Below, piece after piece: positions 16,084 to 24,397 of a stretch of 40,123 nucleotides of DNA (its first letter is position 1; every line of letters begins with the position of its first letter). The position numbers and the translations under genes are program-made. The DNA is from Alphaproteobacteria bacterium (GTDB taxonomy: Bacteria; Pseudomonadota; Alphaproteobacteria; Caulobacterales; Hyphomonadaceae): contig JAHJYW010000016.1 of NCBI GenBank assembly GCA_018827375.1, positions 1 to 40,123 on the forward strand, written 5' to 3'. Below the pieces are notes generated by a model that was not told the origin of the DNA, did no database searches, and worked only from the letters and a program-made list of their open reading frames with translations.

Positions 16084-16920
16084 TCAGCGCTGTTGGGTGT
16101 CAGGTTTTCGCAGGGCATAGGTTTCGGCTTCTCCGGGAAAGCGGCGCGTGCGCACATCATCGGCATAGGCCGCCGCCGCTTCGCTAATGGTCTTGCTGAG
16201 ATCGGCATAGCGACGCACGAATTTTGGCGTCCAGTCAAACAGGCCCAGCATGTCATGCGTTACCAGCACCTGTCCGTCACAGGCCGCCGATGCGCCGATA
16301 CCGACGGTTGGGCAGCTGACCTCGGCCGTAATCTCGGCGGCGAGGTCTTCAGCGACCCCCTCGATAACGATGGCGAAGGCGCCGGCATCAGCCGTGGCGC
16401 GGGCTTCGGCAATCACCCTGTCGCGTTCGGCCGTCGTGCGTCCCTTGGCACGGAAACCGCCATCCACGTTGACCGCCTGCGGGCGCAAGCCGATATGGCC
16501 CATCACGGGTACGCCGCGCTCCACAAGGTGCGCAATCTGGCCAGCAGCATATGTGCCGCTCTCGATCTTGATCGCCTGGCAGCCGGTTTCCTTCATGATG
16601 CGCGCTGCATTCAGGAAGGCATCGTCATTATTGGTCTCATACGACCCGAACGGCATATCAACCACGACCAGGGCCTGACTTGCCCCCCGCATGACAGCCT
16701 GGCCGTGCAGGATCATCATCTCCATTGTCACACCGACGGTGGAGGGGAGGCCATGGACAACCATGCCCACGCTGTCGCCCACCAGAAGAAGATCGGCATG
16801 CGGGTCCAGCAGGGCCGCCATGGGCGCGTCATAGGCCGTGAGGCAGACAAGGGGCGTGTTGCCCTTGGCGGCAGCGATATCCTTGACGGTCTTGCGGCGG
16901 GTTTGCGTTTGTTTCGACAT
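16084..16920 (-). CDS. panB: 3-methyl-2-oxobutanoate hydroxymethyltransferase
   Basis: PanB, which makes ketopantoate from 2-oxoisovalerate and methylenetetrahydrofolate, the first step to pantothenate and coenzyme A. The protein is a TIM-barrel of 278 residues with family blocks [36 protein letters not shown] and [12 protein letters not shown]. The metal-binding aspartate is in VGDS. A longer frame opens at 16956, but the ATG at 16920 gives [10 protein letters not shown], the normal family start. The YfgM-like gene starts 69 bases downstream, so panB may head the panB-yfgM-bamB-der transcript. panC is not in the window. Confidence 0.95.
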   Translation of the reverse strand: MSKQTQTRRKTVKDIAAAKGNTPLVCLTAYDAPMAALLDPHADLLLVGDSVGMVVHGLPSTVGVTMEMMILHGQAVMRGASQALVVVDMPFGSYETNNDDAFLNAARIMKETGCQAIKIESGTYAAGQIAHLVERGVPVMGHIGLRPQAVNVDGGFRAKGRTTAERDRVIAEARATADAGAFAIVIEGVAEDLAAEITAEVSCPTVGIGASAACDGQVLVTHDMLGLFDWTPKFVRRYADLSKTISEAAAAYADDVRTRRFPGEAETYALRKPDTQQR

Positions 16921-16982
16921 GGGCCGCGACTTAGCCTGACCGCGCCCCGCGGGCAAGACAAGTCAATCGGCAGGGTTCCTGT

Positions 16983-17345
16983 TCAGCCCCTAGCGGGTTG
17001 CGGCCCGAACCGGTTGGTCCGGGAGGTTCCGGGCTGGCAGGCGAGGTAAATATTGTAGATCGGGATCAGCACCATGAGGCCGCTCAGGTCGATATCGTGC
17101 ATCCGCCGGATGGCAATGCCGATGCCCGGCAAGAGCAAGGCGAGGCTGATGAGCAGGCTTAGCAGACTGAAAATCGCGCCGAGATACGGGATCGCGGACA
17201 GGATATTGAGCGCCAGCGAGATCATGAAGGCGATCGACACATAGTGCCAGAACTCCCGGCGACTGGTCCGCCCCTCAAAGGCCGCATAGCGGTTCATCAC
17301 ATTGTCGAGAAACACCGCAACGGCGTAGTTGAAATCATAATTCAT
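16983..17345 (-). CDS. DUF805 family membrane protein
   Basis: A 120-residue small membrane protein of the DUF805 family. It has the conserved N-terminal stretch AFEGRTSRREFWHY, two to three membrane spans, and IRRMHDIDLSGLMVLIPIYNIYL, where RRMHD and the following segment are the family hallmark. The family has no established function. The start at 17345 is chosen because an AGGAG lies 8 bases upstream; the GTG at 17354 would leave no room for it. It lies 62 bases from panB on the same strand, upstream of it in transcription. Confidence 0.9.
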   Translation of the reverse strand: MNYDFNYAVAVFLDNVMNRYAAFEGRTSRREFWHYVSIAFMISLALNILSAIPYLGAIFSLLSLLISLALLLPGIGIAIRRMHDIDLSGLMVLIPIYNIYLACQPGTSRTNRFGPQPARG

Positions 17346-17417
17346 GGGCCACACTCCTGCTGAGCCTTACGCGACTACTGAACCATATCCGCCACAGCGG
17401 GCCTGCTTTAGCCGGGA

Positions 17418-17996
17418 CTATGCAACAATCGGCACGCCGATCAGCATCTGGTGCAGCCAAAGAACGAATGCCACATAGACAAGCGCCCCAATGAGCACAG
17501 ACCCAACATCCGCCATCACGGAAGATGGCGCATCCTTGGCGGGCCCCAGGTCGCCGCGCTTTTTGACGGCGATCCGGTCGATCACCGCATAGGCGAGGAA
17601 TACACCGAACAGGATGACCGAATTCAGCTCGCCATTGGACAGCAGATGCCCAAAGGCCCAGAGCTTCACGGCAACCAGCATCGGGTGCTTGGTCGCTTTC
17701 TTGATTGCACCGGTCGGCAGTTGCGAGGCCACCAGCAGGATCAGCGCCGGCAGCATCAGCAGCATGTTTACATGCCGGCCCCAGCTCGGCGGCGTATACA
17801 GGATGCCTGCCCCGCGCGCGGCAGCATAACCGTAGCAAATCAGCACAAATCCAATAATGGAAACAAGGCTGTAAATCCCCATATAGGTCGGATAGCCCAG
17901 CTTGACCTTGATATCCTTGCCAGGCTCACGCGACCTGAACGTGGTGAACAGGTGTGGTCCGAAAAAGATCACCAGACCGAGTATCAGATACAGCAT
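17418..17996 (-). CDS. NnrU family membrane protein
   Basis: A 192-residue integral membrane protein of the NnrU family, with about five to six predicted spans. NnrU was named from denitrification clusters, but homologues are widespread and often stand alone. Family marks are FFGPHLFTTFR at the N-terminus, YTPPSWGRHVNMLLMLPALI, and KHPMLVAVKLWAFGHLLSNG, whose histidines could bind haem. There are no nitrite or nitric-oxide reductase genes in the window, so a denitrification role is not supported here. The gap to the divergent sulfotransferase is 191 bases. Confidence 0.88.
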   Translation of the reverse strand: MLYLILGLVIFFGPHLFTTFRSREPGKDIKVKLGYPTYMGIYSLVSIIGFVLICYGYAAARGAGILYTPPSWGRHVNMLLMLPALILLVASQLPTGAIKKATKHPMLVAVKLWAFGHLLSNGELNSVILFGVFLAYAVIDRIAVKKRGDLGPAKDAPSSVMADVGSVLIGALVYVAFVLWLHQMLIGVPIVA

Positions 17997-18187
17997 AGAG
18001 GCGCCCTCCCAAGGCTTTTCAAGAGCCTAGTCCGAATTGCAGGCTTGAGGAAGCCAAACGGTAAACCTGCCGGGAGAACACGTTCGTGCCCCATCTCGGA
18101 AGGAAGGCGAAGCTCCCGCTACAGAATAATCAGCAACCGTGCTAAATTCCTGAATAAGCTCCGGACAACCGGGCGTGGGAGGGACAA

Positions 18188-18814
18188 ATGACACTATCTG
18201 TTATCAGCGCGGGATTCGGCCGCACCGGCACAATGTCGCTCAAGCTGGCGCTTGAGGAACTGGGCCTTGGCCCCTGCCATCACATGATCGAAGTCATCCA
18301 TAATGGCGAAGCGCAAGTCCCGCTGTGGAATGCCGCGCTCGCCGGCCATCCCGATTATGCGGCGATCTATGACGGCTACAAATCCGCTGTGGACTGGCCA
18401 AGCGCCGCCTTCTGGAAGGAGCTCGCCAACGCCTATCCGGGGGCCAAAATCATCCTCTCGTCACGCTCAGCCGAGAGTTGGTATGCCAGCATCTCCGAGA
18501 CCATCCTCGCCACGGTCTGGGCACCCGATACATGGCCACCCCAAGCAGTCGAATGGTTCACAATGGTGACCAGGGTGCTGGAGCGCAGCTTCGGCGACGC
18601 CAGGGAAAAGGACGACCTTATCGCCACCTTCCACGCGCACGAAGCGAACGTTAAAGCCACCCTACCACCGGAGCGCCTGCTCGTTCACTCCGCCAAGGAC
18701 GGGTGGGGCCCGCTATGCGCCTTTCTCGATGTGCCCGTTCCGCTCACGCCCTATCCGCGCACCAACAGCAAGGAAGAATTCTTCCAGCACATGAAGGACG
18801 CGGATGAGCTGTAA
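18188..18814 (+). CDS. sulfotransferase family protein
   Basis: A 208-residue P-loop protein of the Sulfotransfer_4 type. The 5'-phosphosulfate-binding loop is seen in SAGFGRTGTMSLKLALEELGLGPCHHMIEVI near the N-terminus. The later SSRSAESWYASI stretch (about residues 92-103) matches the 3'-phosphate-binding region that contacts PAPS. The acceptor is unknown. The family is common in marine and eukaryotic genomes, and no PAPS-synthesis gene is adjacent. The start has GGGAGG at 18177-18182. The end is 12 bases from the convergent acyl-CoA dehydrogenase stop. Confidence 0.82.
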   Translation: MTLSVISAGFGRTGTMSLKLALEELGLGPCHHMIEVIHNGEAQVPLWNAALAGHPDYAAIYDGYKSAVDWPSAAFWKELANAYPGAKIILSSRSAESWYASISETILATVWAPDTWPPQAVEWFTMVTRVLERSFGDAREKDDLIATFHAHEANVKATLPPERLLVHSAKDGWGPLCAFLDVPVPLTPYPRTNSKEEFFQHMKDADEL

Positions 18815-18826
18815 CCGTTAGACCCG

Positions 18827-19999
18827 CTAGTAACTCTTCGGCAGGCCCAGCACGCGTTCGGCGATGAAGTTCAGGATCATTTCGCGGCTGACGGGGGCGA
18901 TGCGGGCGAGCATGGCTTCGCGCATCATGCGCTCGACATGATATTCCTTGGCATAGCCCATGCCGCCATGTGTCAGGACCGCCGTTTCGCACGCCGTGAA
19001 GCCCGCTTCGGTGCCGAGATATTTAGCGGCATTAGCTTCTGCGCCGCAATCCTCGCCTGCGTCGTAGAGCGAAGCGGCCTTGTAAGCCATAAGCTCCGCT
19101 GCCGACAGCTCGGCCCAGCTGCGTGCCAGCGGATGCTGGATGCCCTGGTTCTGGCCAATCGGACGACCGAACACGACCCGCTCCTGCGCGTAGCGCGCGG
19201 CGCGCTCCAGCGCGGCAAAGCCAAGCCCGACGCTCTCGACCGCGAACAGGACGCGTTCAGGGTTCAGGCCCTGCAGCAGGTATTTGAAACCCGCGCCTTC
19301 CTCACCGATGAGGTGCTCTTTGGGCACTTCCAGCCCGTCAATGAAGAGCGTGTTGCACTCGACCGCCTTGCGACCCATTTTCGGGATCGGGTTTGCCTCG
19401 ATCTTGCCCCGGTCAAGGTCAGTATAGAACAGCGACAGGCCAAGGTGCGGCTTGGCGCACTGGTCCTTCGGCGTGGTGCGCGCAATGATCAGGATCTTGT
19501 CGGCGCGCTGCGCGCCCGTGGTCCAGATCTTCCGGCCATTGATGACATAGCCATTGTTCGTGCGCTCCGCCTTTGTCTCCAGCGAAGATGTGTCGAGGCC
19601 GGAGTTTGGCTCGGTCACGGCAAAGCACATCTTCTCCTTGCCCGAGATGATCTTCGGCAGGTTTTCCTGCTTCTGTTCCTCGGTGCCGAATTTCTCCAGC
19701 GGCTTTGGCCCGAAAATATTGAGGTGGATCGCCGACGCGCCGGAATAGCCCGCGCCAGAGCGCGTCACCGTCTGCATCATCAGCGCCGCTTCCGTCAGGC
19801 CGAGGCCCGCGCCGCCATATTCCTCGGGGAACGCAATGCCGAGCCAGCCGCCTTTGGCCATGGCATCACAGAACTCCTCCGGCCATTTGCCGGTCTCGTC
19901 TGTCTTGCCCCAGTATTCGTCATCGAAGGGGGCAATCGTCTTGGCGACGGCGTCCTTGATGGCCATCTGGTCTTCGCTCATGGGGGCGATCTGGTGCAT
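18827..19999 (-). CDS. acyl-CoA dehydrogenase
   Basis: A 390-residue FAD-dependent acyl-CoA dehydrogenase with the three usual domains. The N-terminal helical part includes WLGIAFPEEYGGAGLGLTEAALMMQ. The middle beta domain carries CFAVTEPNSGLDTSSLETKAER and NGRKIWTTGAQRAD. The C-terminal helical part carries RVVFGRPIGQNQGIQHPLA and HGGMGYAKEYHVERMMREA. Substrate chain length cannot be read from this; it looks closest to CaiA/short- or branched-chain types. A strong AGGAGG with 6-base spacing supports the start. No electron-transfer flavoprotein or thiolase gene is nearby. Confidence 0.9.
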   Translation of the reverse strand: MHQIAPMSEDQMAIKDAVAKTIAPFDDEYWGKTDETGKWPEEFCDAMAKGGWLGIAFPEEYGGAGLGLTEAALMMQTVTRSGAGYSGASAIHLNIFGPKPLEKFGTEEQKQENLPKIISGKEKMCFAVTEPNSGLDTSSLETKAERTNNGYVINGRKIWTTGAQRADKILIIARTTPKDQCAKPHLGLSLFYTDLDRGKIEANPIPKMGRKAVECNTLFIDGLEVPKEHLIGEEGAGFKYLLQGLNPERVLFAVESVGLGFAALERAARYAQERVVFGRPIGQNQGIQHPLARSWAELSAAELMAYKAASLYDAGEDCGAEANAAKYLGTEAGFTACETAVLTHGGMGYAKEYHVERMMREAMLARIAPVSREMILNFIAERVLGLPKSY

Positions 20000-20065
20000 G
20001 CTAATCCTCCTGCTTGTCAGGAGACTTAGGCGCGGCGGGGGGTCTCGTCCAGCGCGGCCCCGGCG

Positions 20066-21214
20066 TCAGGCGGTCGCAGCCGCAAAACGGGCCGGACTGA
20101 ATGTCGATGCCAAAGCGCCACTTGTGCCATCCAGCATCATGTCCGCCATGATCCGCGCGGTTACGGGCGCGAGCAGGATGCCATTCCTGTAATGCCCCGA
20201 AGCGACATAGAGACCATCCGCCAGCGTTGCCCCCAGCAGGGGCGCATGGTCGAGCGTACCAGGCCGCACACCGGCCCATGTCTCCATCTCGGTCGCACCG
20301 GCAATCGCAGGGCAAAGCCGCGCCGCCTCACCGCGCAATTGGGCAATCGTGTCTGCATCCGCATGATCAGTTACAATGCCGGGCTCCATCGTGGCGCCGA
20401 TGATCACACGGTCCGGTTTGGGGGCAATATAGATGCCCCCGCAGCGAAGCGTCATGGACGGCAGGCCCGGTTCACGCGCGACCGACAGCATCTGCCCGCC
20501 ATAACAGTCGATCTCGTCGAGCGCCGTGTCCCAGTTCACGAGGCTGAATTCCTCGCCATGCTGGCGCACCTTGATGGCCGCCGTGTTCCACCCGGCCGCT
20601 GCGAGGATCATGTCATGCCCTTCAACGCAAAGGCGCCCCTTACGCTCTTCCAGTGGTGCGGGGCCATCGACGAAACGGACAGACGCCTGCGCATGAAGGG
20701 CCGCGATCAGTGCTGCGACGATCGCGCGATTGTCGACCTGCCCGTCTGTTGGCAGTCGCAAAGCCCCATGCACGCCCCGCGAAACAGCCGGCTCGATGTC
20801 CCACACAGCCTCTGGCAGCAGCATGTCGCTCTCCACGCCGTGGCGCGTCAGAGCAGCCGCAAGCCTGTGCAAGCTCGCCGCTTCGGCGCCGTCAAAGGCA
20901 AGCGCCAGTGAAGGGCCAGGCGAAAACCCGAGATTGCGCCCTGATGCGCGGCTGACAGAGGCAGCAAAGGCCGGCCATAGGGCCGCACTTTCCATGCATA
21001 AATCGAACAGTCGCGGATGAGCGCCTTCTTCGGCCGCCGCCTCATAGGCGGGGGCCAGCATGCCCGCGGCCGCCCAGCTCGCGCCACGCCCGGGTGGCTG
21101 CGTATCGTAGATCGTCACACGGGCGCCGCGCTGCGCCAGTTCCCAGGCACATGAGAGGCCAATAATGCCGGCGCCAATGATGGCGACATGCGCAGAATGG
21201 GGGCTCGGGCTCAT
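20066..21214 (-). CDS. thiO: glycine oxidase ThiO-like FAD oxidoreductase
   Basis: A 382-residue FAD-dependent D-amino-acid/glycine-oxidase-family protein resembling ThiO, which oxidises glycine to dehydroglycine for the thiazole of thiamine. The dinucleotide-binding motif IIGAGIIGLSCAWELAQRG lies at about residues 12-30. A GRGASWAAAGMLAPAYEA block follows. The C-terminal ETWAGVRPGTLDHAPLLG and GHYRNGILLAPVTARI are typical of ThiO. No thiS, thiG or thiE is next to it, so the thiamine role rests on sequence likeness alone. Another amine-oxidising role is possible. Confidence 0.82.
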   Translation of the reverse strand: MSPSPHSAHVAIIGAGIIGLSCAWELAQRGARVTIYDTQPPGRGASWAAAGMLAPAYEAAAEEGAHPRLFDLCMESAALWPAFAASVSRASGRNLGFSPGPSLALAFDGAEAASLHRLAAALTRHGVESDMLLPEAVWDIEPAVSRGVHGALRLPTDGQVDNRAIVAALIAALHAQASVRFVDGPAPLEERKGRLCVEGHDMILAAAGWNTAAIKVRQHGEEFSLVNWDTALDEIDCYGGQMLSVAREPGLPSMTLRCGGIYIAPKPDRVIIGATMEPGIVTDHADADTIAQLRGEAARLCPAIAGATEMETWAGVRPGTLDHAPLLGATLADGLYVASGHYRNGILLAPVTARIMADMMLDGTSGALASTFSPARFAAATA

Positions 21215-21253
21215 CCCGGCGTCTCTAAGCCACTTGGCTGCGAAGCGAAACGC

Positions 21254-21511
21254 CTAGGCGGCGGCCGCCTGCATTTTCTGCTCTTCCCAGAAGTTCATGA
21301 AGGCATCTGCCCATGTCCTGTCCTGAAAGATCAGTTTCTTGCTGATGCGCCCGTTCGGCTTGAAGGCCGTTTGCACCATCATGTCCGGGGCATCCCCACC
21401 CGAAGCGTTATCGTTGGAACTCAGCATGTCGACGAAGAAATCGACGGCTATTTCCCATAGCGCCTGTTCCTCTGGTGTTCCCAGATCCAGGTTCAATACA
21501 ATGTCATTCAT
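21254..21511 (-). CDS. small acidic protein, family unknown
   Basis: An 85-residue soluble protein with an acidic N-terminal half (DLGTPEEQALWEIAVDFFVDM), a Gly/Asp loop near residue 38 and a C-terminal half ending in FMNFWEEQK and a short Ala tail. I recognise no family. It has no signal peptide or membrane span. It is transcribed divergently from the ferric-iron transporter across a 202-base region with several inverted repeats, so shared regulation is possible. Codon use resembles its neighbours, which supports a real gene. Confidence 0.6.
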   Translation of the reverse strand: MNDIVLNLDLGTPEEQALWEIAVDFFVDMLSSNDNASGGDAPDMMVQTAFKPNGRISKKLIFQDRTWADAFMNFWEEQKMQAAAA

Positions 21512-21533
21512 GTCCCACCACCCCTGTTATTCT

Positions 21534-21571
21534 GACCGGAGTTAATCTCTGATTTACCGAAAAATCCGGTC
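21534..21571. repeat. inverted repeat upstream of the small orphan gene
   Basis: GACCGGA at 21534-21540 and TCCGGTC at 21565-21571 are perfect 7-base inverted arms around a 24-base spacer. The inner stretch ACCG-N7-CGGT (21556-21570) offers an alternative smaller pairing. It lies 22 bases upstream of the 21254-21511 gene in its direction, so it falls in that gene's likely promoter or leader. Function is unknown. Confidence 0.3.
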
Positions 21572-21603
21572 TGCGCAGAGTCATTTCGGTCAAAAAACCA
21601 TTT

Positions 21604-21623
21604 CTTGCAGGCCGCTGTGCAAG
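21604..21623. repeat. CTTGCA-N8-TGCAAG inverted repeat in the divergent region
   Basis: A perfect 6-base inverted repeat with an 8-base spacer lies midway between the small orphan gene and fbpA, 90 bases before the fbpA start. No T-run follows on either strand, so a terminator is unlikely. It could be a regulator site, but I cannot match it to a known motif. Confidence 0.3.
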
Positions 21624-21660
21624 ATTCGGGCAAAACGTCGCTACCCTCACTTGTTGCGAT

Positions 21661-21675
21661 CCATTCTCAATTATG
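21661..21675 (+). promoter_or_regulatory. weak Fur-like site before the iron transporter
   Basis: The stretch CCATTCTCAATTATG contains the CATTCNCAA core also seen at 6594-6602, beside the stronger Fur-like palindrome. It lies about 40 bases upstream of the iron-binding-protein gene, where iron repression would be expected. The symmetry is poor, so this is a suggestion from shared sequence and context only. Confidence 0.25.
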
Positions 21676-21713
21676 TTTGATAGGCGACAGCCAGACAAGG
21701 ATCGTTCCATCTC

Positions 21714-22778
21714 ATGAAGTTTCCCGTTCTATTCACCGCTATCGCTCTCTTTGCGGTCGCTTGCGGCAAACCGGCTGAACCTGCGGCAACGAATGCTGAA
21801 CCCGTTGCTGCCCCTGCGGTTCCCGGTGCGGGCGTGTTGAATGTCTATTCGGCCAGGCACTATGATTCCGACAAGGTAATGTACGATGCGTTCGAAGCGG
21901 AGACCGGCATTCATGTCCGTTTCCGCGAGTCCGGCGCCCCGGAATTGATCGAAACGATGAAAGCCGAGGGCGACCAGAGCCCCGCAGACATCATCATCGC
22001 CTCTGATGCCGGGACGCTTTTCCGTTTCCAGGACGCCGGGTTTACCCAGCCGATTCGCTCCGAGACGCTGGAAGCCGCCATTCCGCCCCACTTCCGCGAG
22101 CCCGACGGAAACTGGTTCGGCCTCGCCAAGCGCGCCCGGATCATCGTTTACGATCCGACCCGCCTGAAGCCGGAGGATGTCGCCCATTACCAGGATCTCG
22201 CCGATGGCAAGCTGCAGGGCGAAATCTGCATGCGCTCCAGTTCGAACATCTACAATCTCTCGCTGATGGGCGAATTCATCGGTCGGTGGGGCGCAGACAA
22301 AGCCGCCGAATGGGCGCGCAATGTGGTCGCCAATTTCGCCCGCCCGCCACAGGGCGGCGACACGACCCAGATCGAATCCATTGCGGCCGGTGAGTGCTCA
22401 GCCGCTCTTATCAATCACTATTACTGGGTGCGCATGACAACAGGCTCCGACGCCGACAAGGCAAAGACAGCCAAGACAGCCCTCTCCTTCCCGGAACAGG
22501 ATGGCGTCGGCACTCATATCAATGTGACGGCCGCTTCCGTCGCAGCCCACGCCCCCAACAAGGACAACGCCGTCCGCTTCATCGAGTGGCTGGTGACGCC
22601 TGAGGGCCAGAAGATGCTGACCGAAGAGACCAAGGAATTTCCCATGATCGCGGGAGTGCCTTTGCCGGAGGGCCTCGAAGCGCTGCCTGAGTTCAAGCAG
22701 AGCGAGTTCGCGCTGGAGCAGCTGGGGGTTCATCAGTCCGAGGCGCAGGAAATCTACGACCGGGCTGGCTGGAACTGA
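21714..22778 (+). CDS. fbpA: ferric iron ABC transporter, substrate-binding lipoprotein
   Basis: A 354-residue binding protein of the FbpA/FutA type, which captures Fe(III) in the periplasm for the adjacent permease. The mature domain starts with VLNVYSARHYDSDKVMYDAFE. The iron-binding tyrosine pair is seen at Tyr236-Tyr237 in NHYYWVR. Unusually, the signal peptide ends in FAVAC (Cys17) followed by an Ala/Pro linker to about residue 40, the pattern of a lipoprotein, whereas most Gram-negative members are soluble. It heads a three-gene operon: the permease start is 5 bases beyond its stop, and the ATPase follows. An AAGG ribosome-binding site lies just upstream. Confidence 0.92.
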   Translation: MKFPVLFTAIALFAVACGKPAEPAATNAEPVAAPAVPGAGVLNVYSARHYDSDKVMYDAFEAETGIHVRFRESGAPELIETMKAEGDQSPADIIIASDAGTLFRFQDAGFTQPIRSETLEAAIPPHFREPDGNWFGLAKRARIIVYDPTRLKPEDVAHYQDLADGKLQGEICMRSSSNIYNLSLMGEFIGRWGADKAAEWARNVVANFARPPQGGDTTQIESIAAGECSAALINHYYWVRMTTGSDADKAKTAKTALSFPEQDGVGTHINVTAASVAAHAPNKDNAVRFIEWLVTPEGQKMLTEETKEFPMIAGVPLPEGLEALPEFKQSEFALEQLGVHQSEAQEIYDRAGWN

Positions 22779-22783
22779 ACCAT

Positions 22784-24397
22784 TTGGCCCGTGTCGCTCC
22801 CTTCCGAAGTCTTGCCATTCGCGCAAGTGACGGGCCCGCCTTTCTGGCGGGCCTTGTCATTGCGGTGCCAGTTGCGGCAACGCTGGTCGCCGGGCTGGTC
22901 TTTGGCGGCGGCGAGGCGTGGGACCATATTCGCACGACACTTCTGACAGGCTATTTCGTCGGTACGATCGGCACACTCGCGCTGACGGCCCTGTTCATTC
23001 TCGCCTTCGCCGTTCCGGCGGCCTGGCTGGTGACCATGTACAGGTTTCCGGGCCGCGCAATTTTCGAATGGCTTCTGATCCTCCCCCTCGCCGCCCCCGG
23101 CTATGTGCTTGCCTATGCTTATGGTGACCTGATGGGGGTGGGTGGACCGATTCAAAGCGCGCTTCGCGCAGCCACCGGATGGCGCGCACGCGACTATTGG
23201 TTTCCTGACATCCATTCCCTGCCCGGCCTCGCCTTCGTGCTGGCGTTGACGCTCTACCCCTATGTCTACCTGACAGCGCGGGCCGCCTTCATCTCGCAAT
23301 CCGTCTGTTCTCTGGAAGCGGCGCGCAGCCTTGGCGCCAGTGCCGCCCGCAGCTTCTGGCGCGTGGCCTTGCCCGCCGCACGACCGGCCATCGCCGCAGG
23401 CCTGTCCCTGTCGCTGATGGAAGCTGCCGCTGATTATGGCGCCGCTGAGTATCTCGGCGTGCCGACGCTCACCTATGGGATCGTGCGGGCGTGGACGAGC
23501 TTTGGCGAACCGGCCACGGCGGCCCGCCTTGCCCTGGTCCTCCTCAGCCTCGTGCTGAGCCTCGTCCTGTTCGAGCGCTGGAGCCGGGGCCGCCGGGGCA
23601 GTGAGCAGAGTTCACGCCGCTGGCGCGCCGTCGCCCGCGCACCGCTCTCGCCACTGGCGGGTGCTGGTGCAACAATGCTCTGCAGCACCATCTTCCTGAT
23701 TGCCTTTGGCCTGCCTGTCGCCCGCCTCATCTGGCGCAGCCTCGAGACAAGCGAAACGCTCGCCCCGATCGGACCGGCACTCATGAATACGCTGATCCTG
23801 GCGGGTGCGGGCGCCGCCCTCGCCTTCGTGCTGGCCCTCGTTATCGCGCTCTCCCAGCGCGCAGCAGGGCCGCTTCCACGTTTTGCCCGGCTGGCGGCTT
23901 CGTCTGGCTATGCGATCCCCGGCGCCGTGCTTGCCATGGGCGCGCTTGTCGTTCTCGGCCTGCTGCCATTCACGCTGACAGGGGCCTCGGCGCTCATTGC
24001 GCTGGCATGGGTCTACGCCAGCCGCTTCACCGCCGCGGGGGCCGAGCCCATGGTGGCCGCGCTCGACCGCGCGCCCGCCTCGCTCAGCCAGGCTGCCGGA
24101 AGCCTTGGCGCCTCGCCGCTGCGCCGGGCCCGCGAGGTAGACCTGCCTATCGCACTCTCCGGCGCGACAGCCGGCGCGCTGATCCTCTTCGTGGAATCCC
24201 TCAAGGAACTCCCCGCGACACTCATGCTGCGCCCGTTCAACTGGGACACGCTCGCCGTACGGGCCAACGCCTATGCCACCGACGAGCGCCTCGCTGCGGC
24301 GGCCTTGCCCGCCCTCCTGATCACGCTGGCCGGACTCGTGCCGGTCATCTTTCTGTCCTGGCGCCTCGCCCGCGCGCGCCCCGGAGCCCCTGAATGA
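22784..24397 (+). CDS. fbpB: ferric iron ABC transporter, permease
   Basis: A 537-residue permease with about twelve membrane spans, made of two fused MetI-type halves as usual for FbpB. Both coupling loops are visible. The first is EAARSLGASAARSFWRVALP (about residues 175-194); the second is QAAGSLGASPLRRAREVDLP in the second half. These contact the ATPase. The start appears to be TTG, 5 bases after the fbpA stop, with GGAA 9 bases before it. No ATG gives a full first transmembrane segment. It ends in an ATGA overlap with the ATPase gene. Confidence 0.92.
   Translation: MARVAPFRSLAIRASDGPAFLAGLVIAVPVAATLVAGLVFGGGEAWDHIRTTLLTGYFVGTIGTLALTALFILAFAVPAAWLVTMYRFPGRAIFEWLLILPLAAPGYVLAYAYGDLMGVGGPIQSALRAATGWRARDYWFPDIHSLPGLAFVLALTLYPYVYLTARAAFISQSVCSLEAARSLGASAARSFWRVALPAARPAIAAGLSLSLMEAAADYGAAEYLGVPTLTYGIVRAWTSFGEPATAARLALVLLSLVLSLVLFERWSRGRRGSEQSSRRWRAVARAPLSPLAGAGATMLCSTIFLIAFGLPVARLIWRSLETSETLAPIGPALMNTLILAGAGAALAFVLALVIALSQRAAGPLPRFARLAASSGYAIPGAVLAMGALVVLGLLPFTLTGASALIALAWVYASRFTAAGAEPMVAALDRAPASLSQAAGSLGASPLRRAREVDLPIALSGATAGALILFVESLKELPATLMLRPFNWDTLAVRANAYATDERLAAAALPALLITLAGLVPVIFLSWRLARARPGAPE

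Noticed and set aside
15259..17049. A 596-codon plus-strand frame opposite the panB to bamB region.
   Set aside because: It runs through three real minus-strand genes and shows no coherent protein pattern; it is a codon-bias shadow.
21250..21280. GCGGCCGC-type palindrome near the end of the small orphan gene.
   Set aside because: It lies inside coding sequence and comes from a run of alanine codons.
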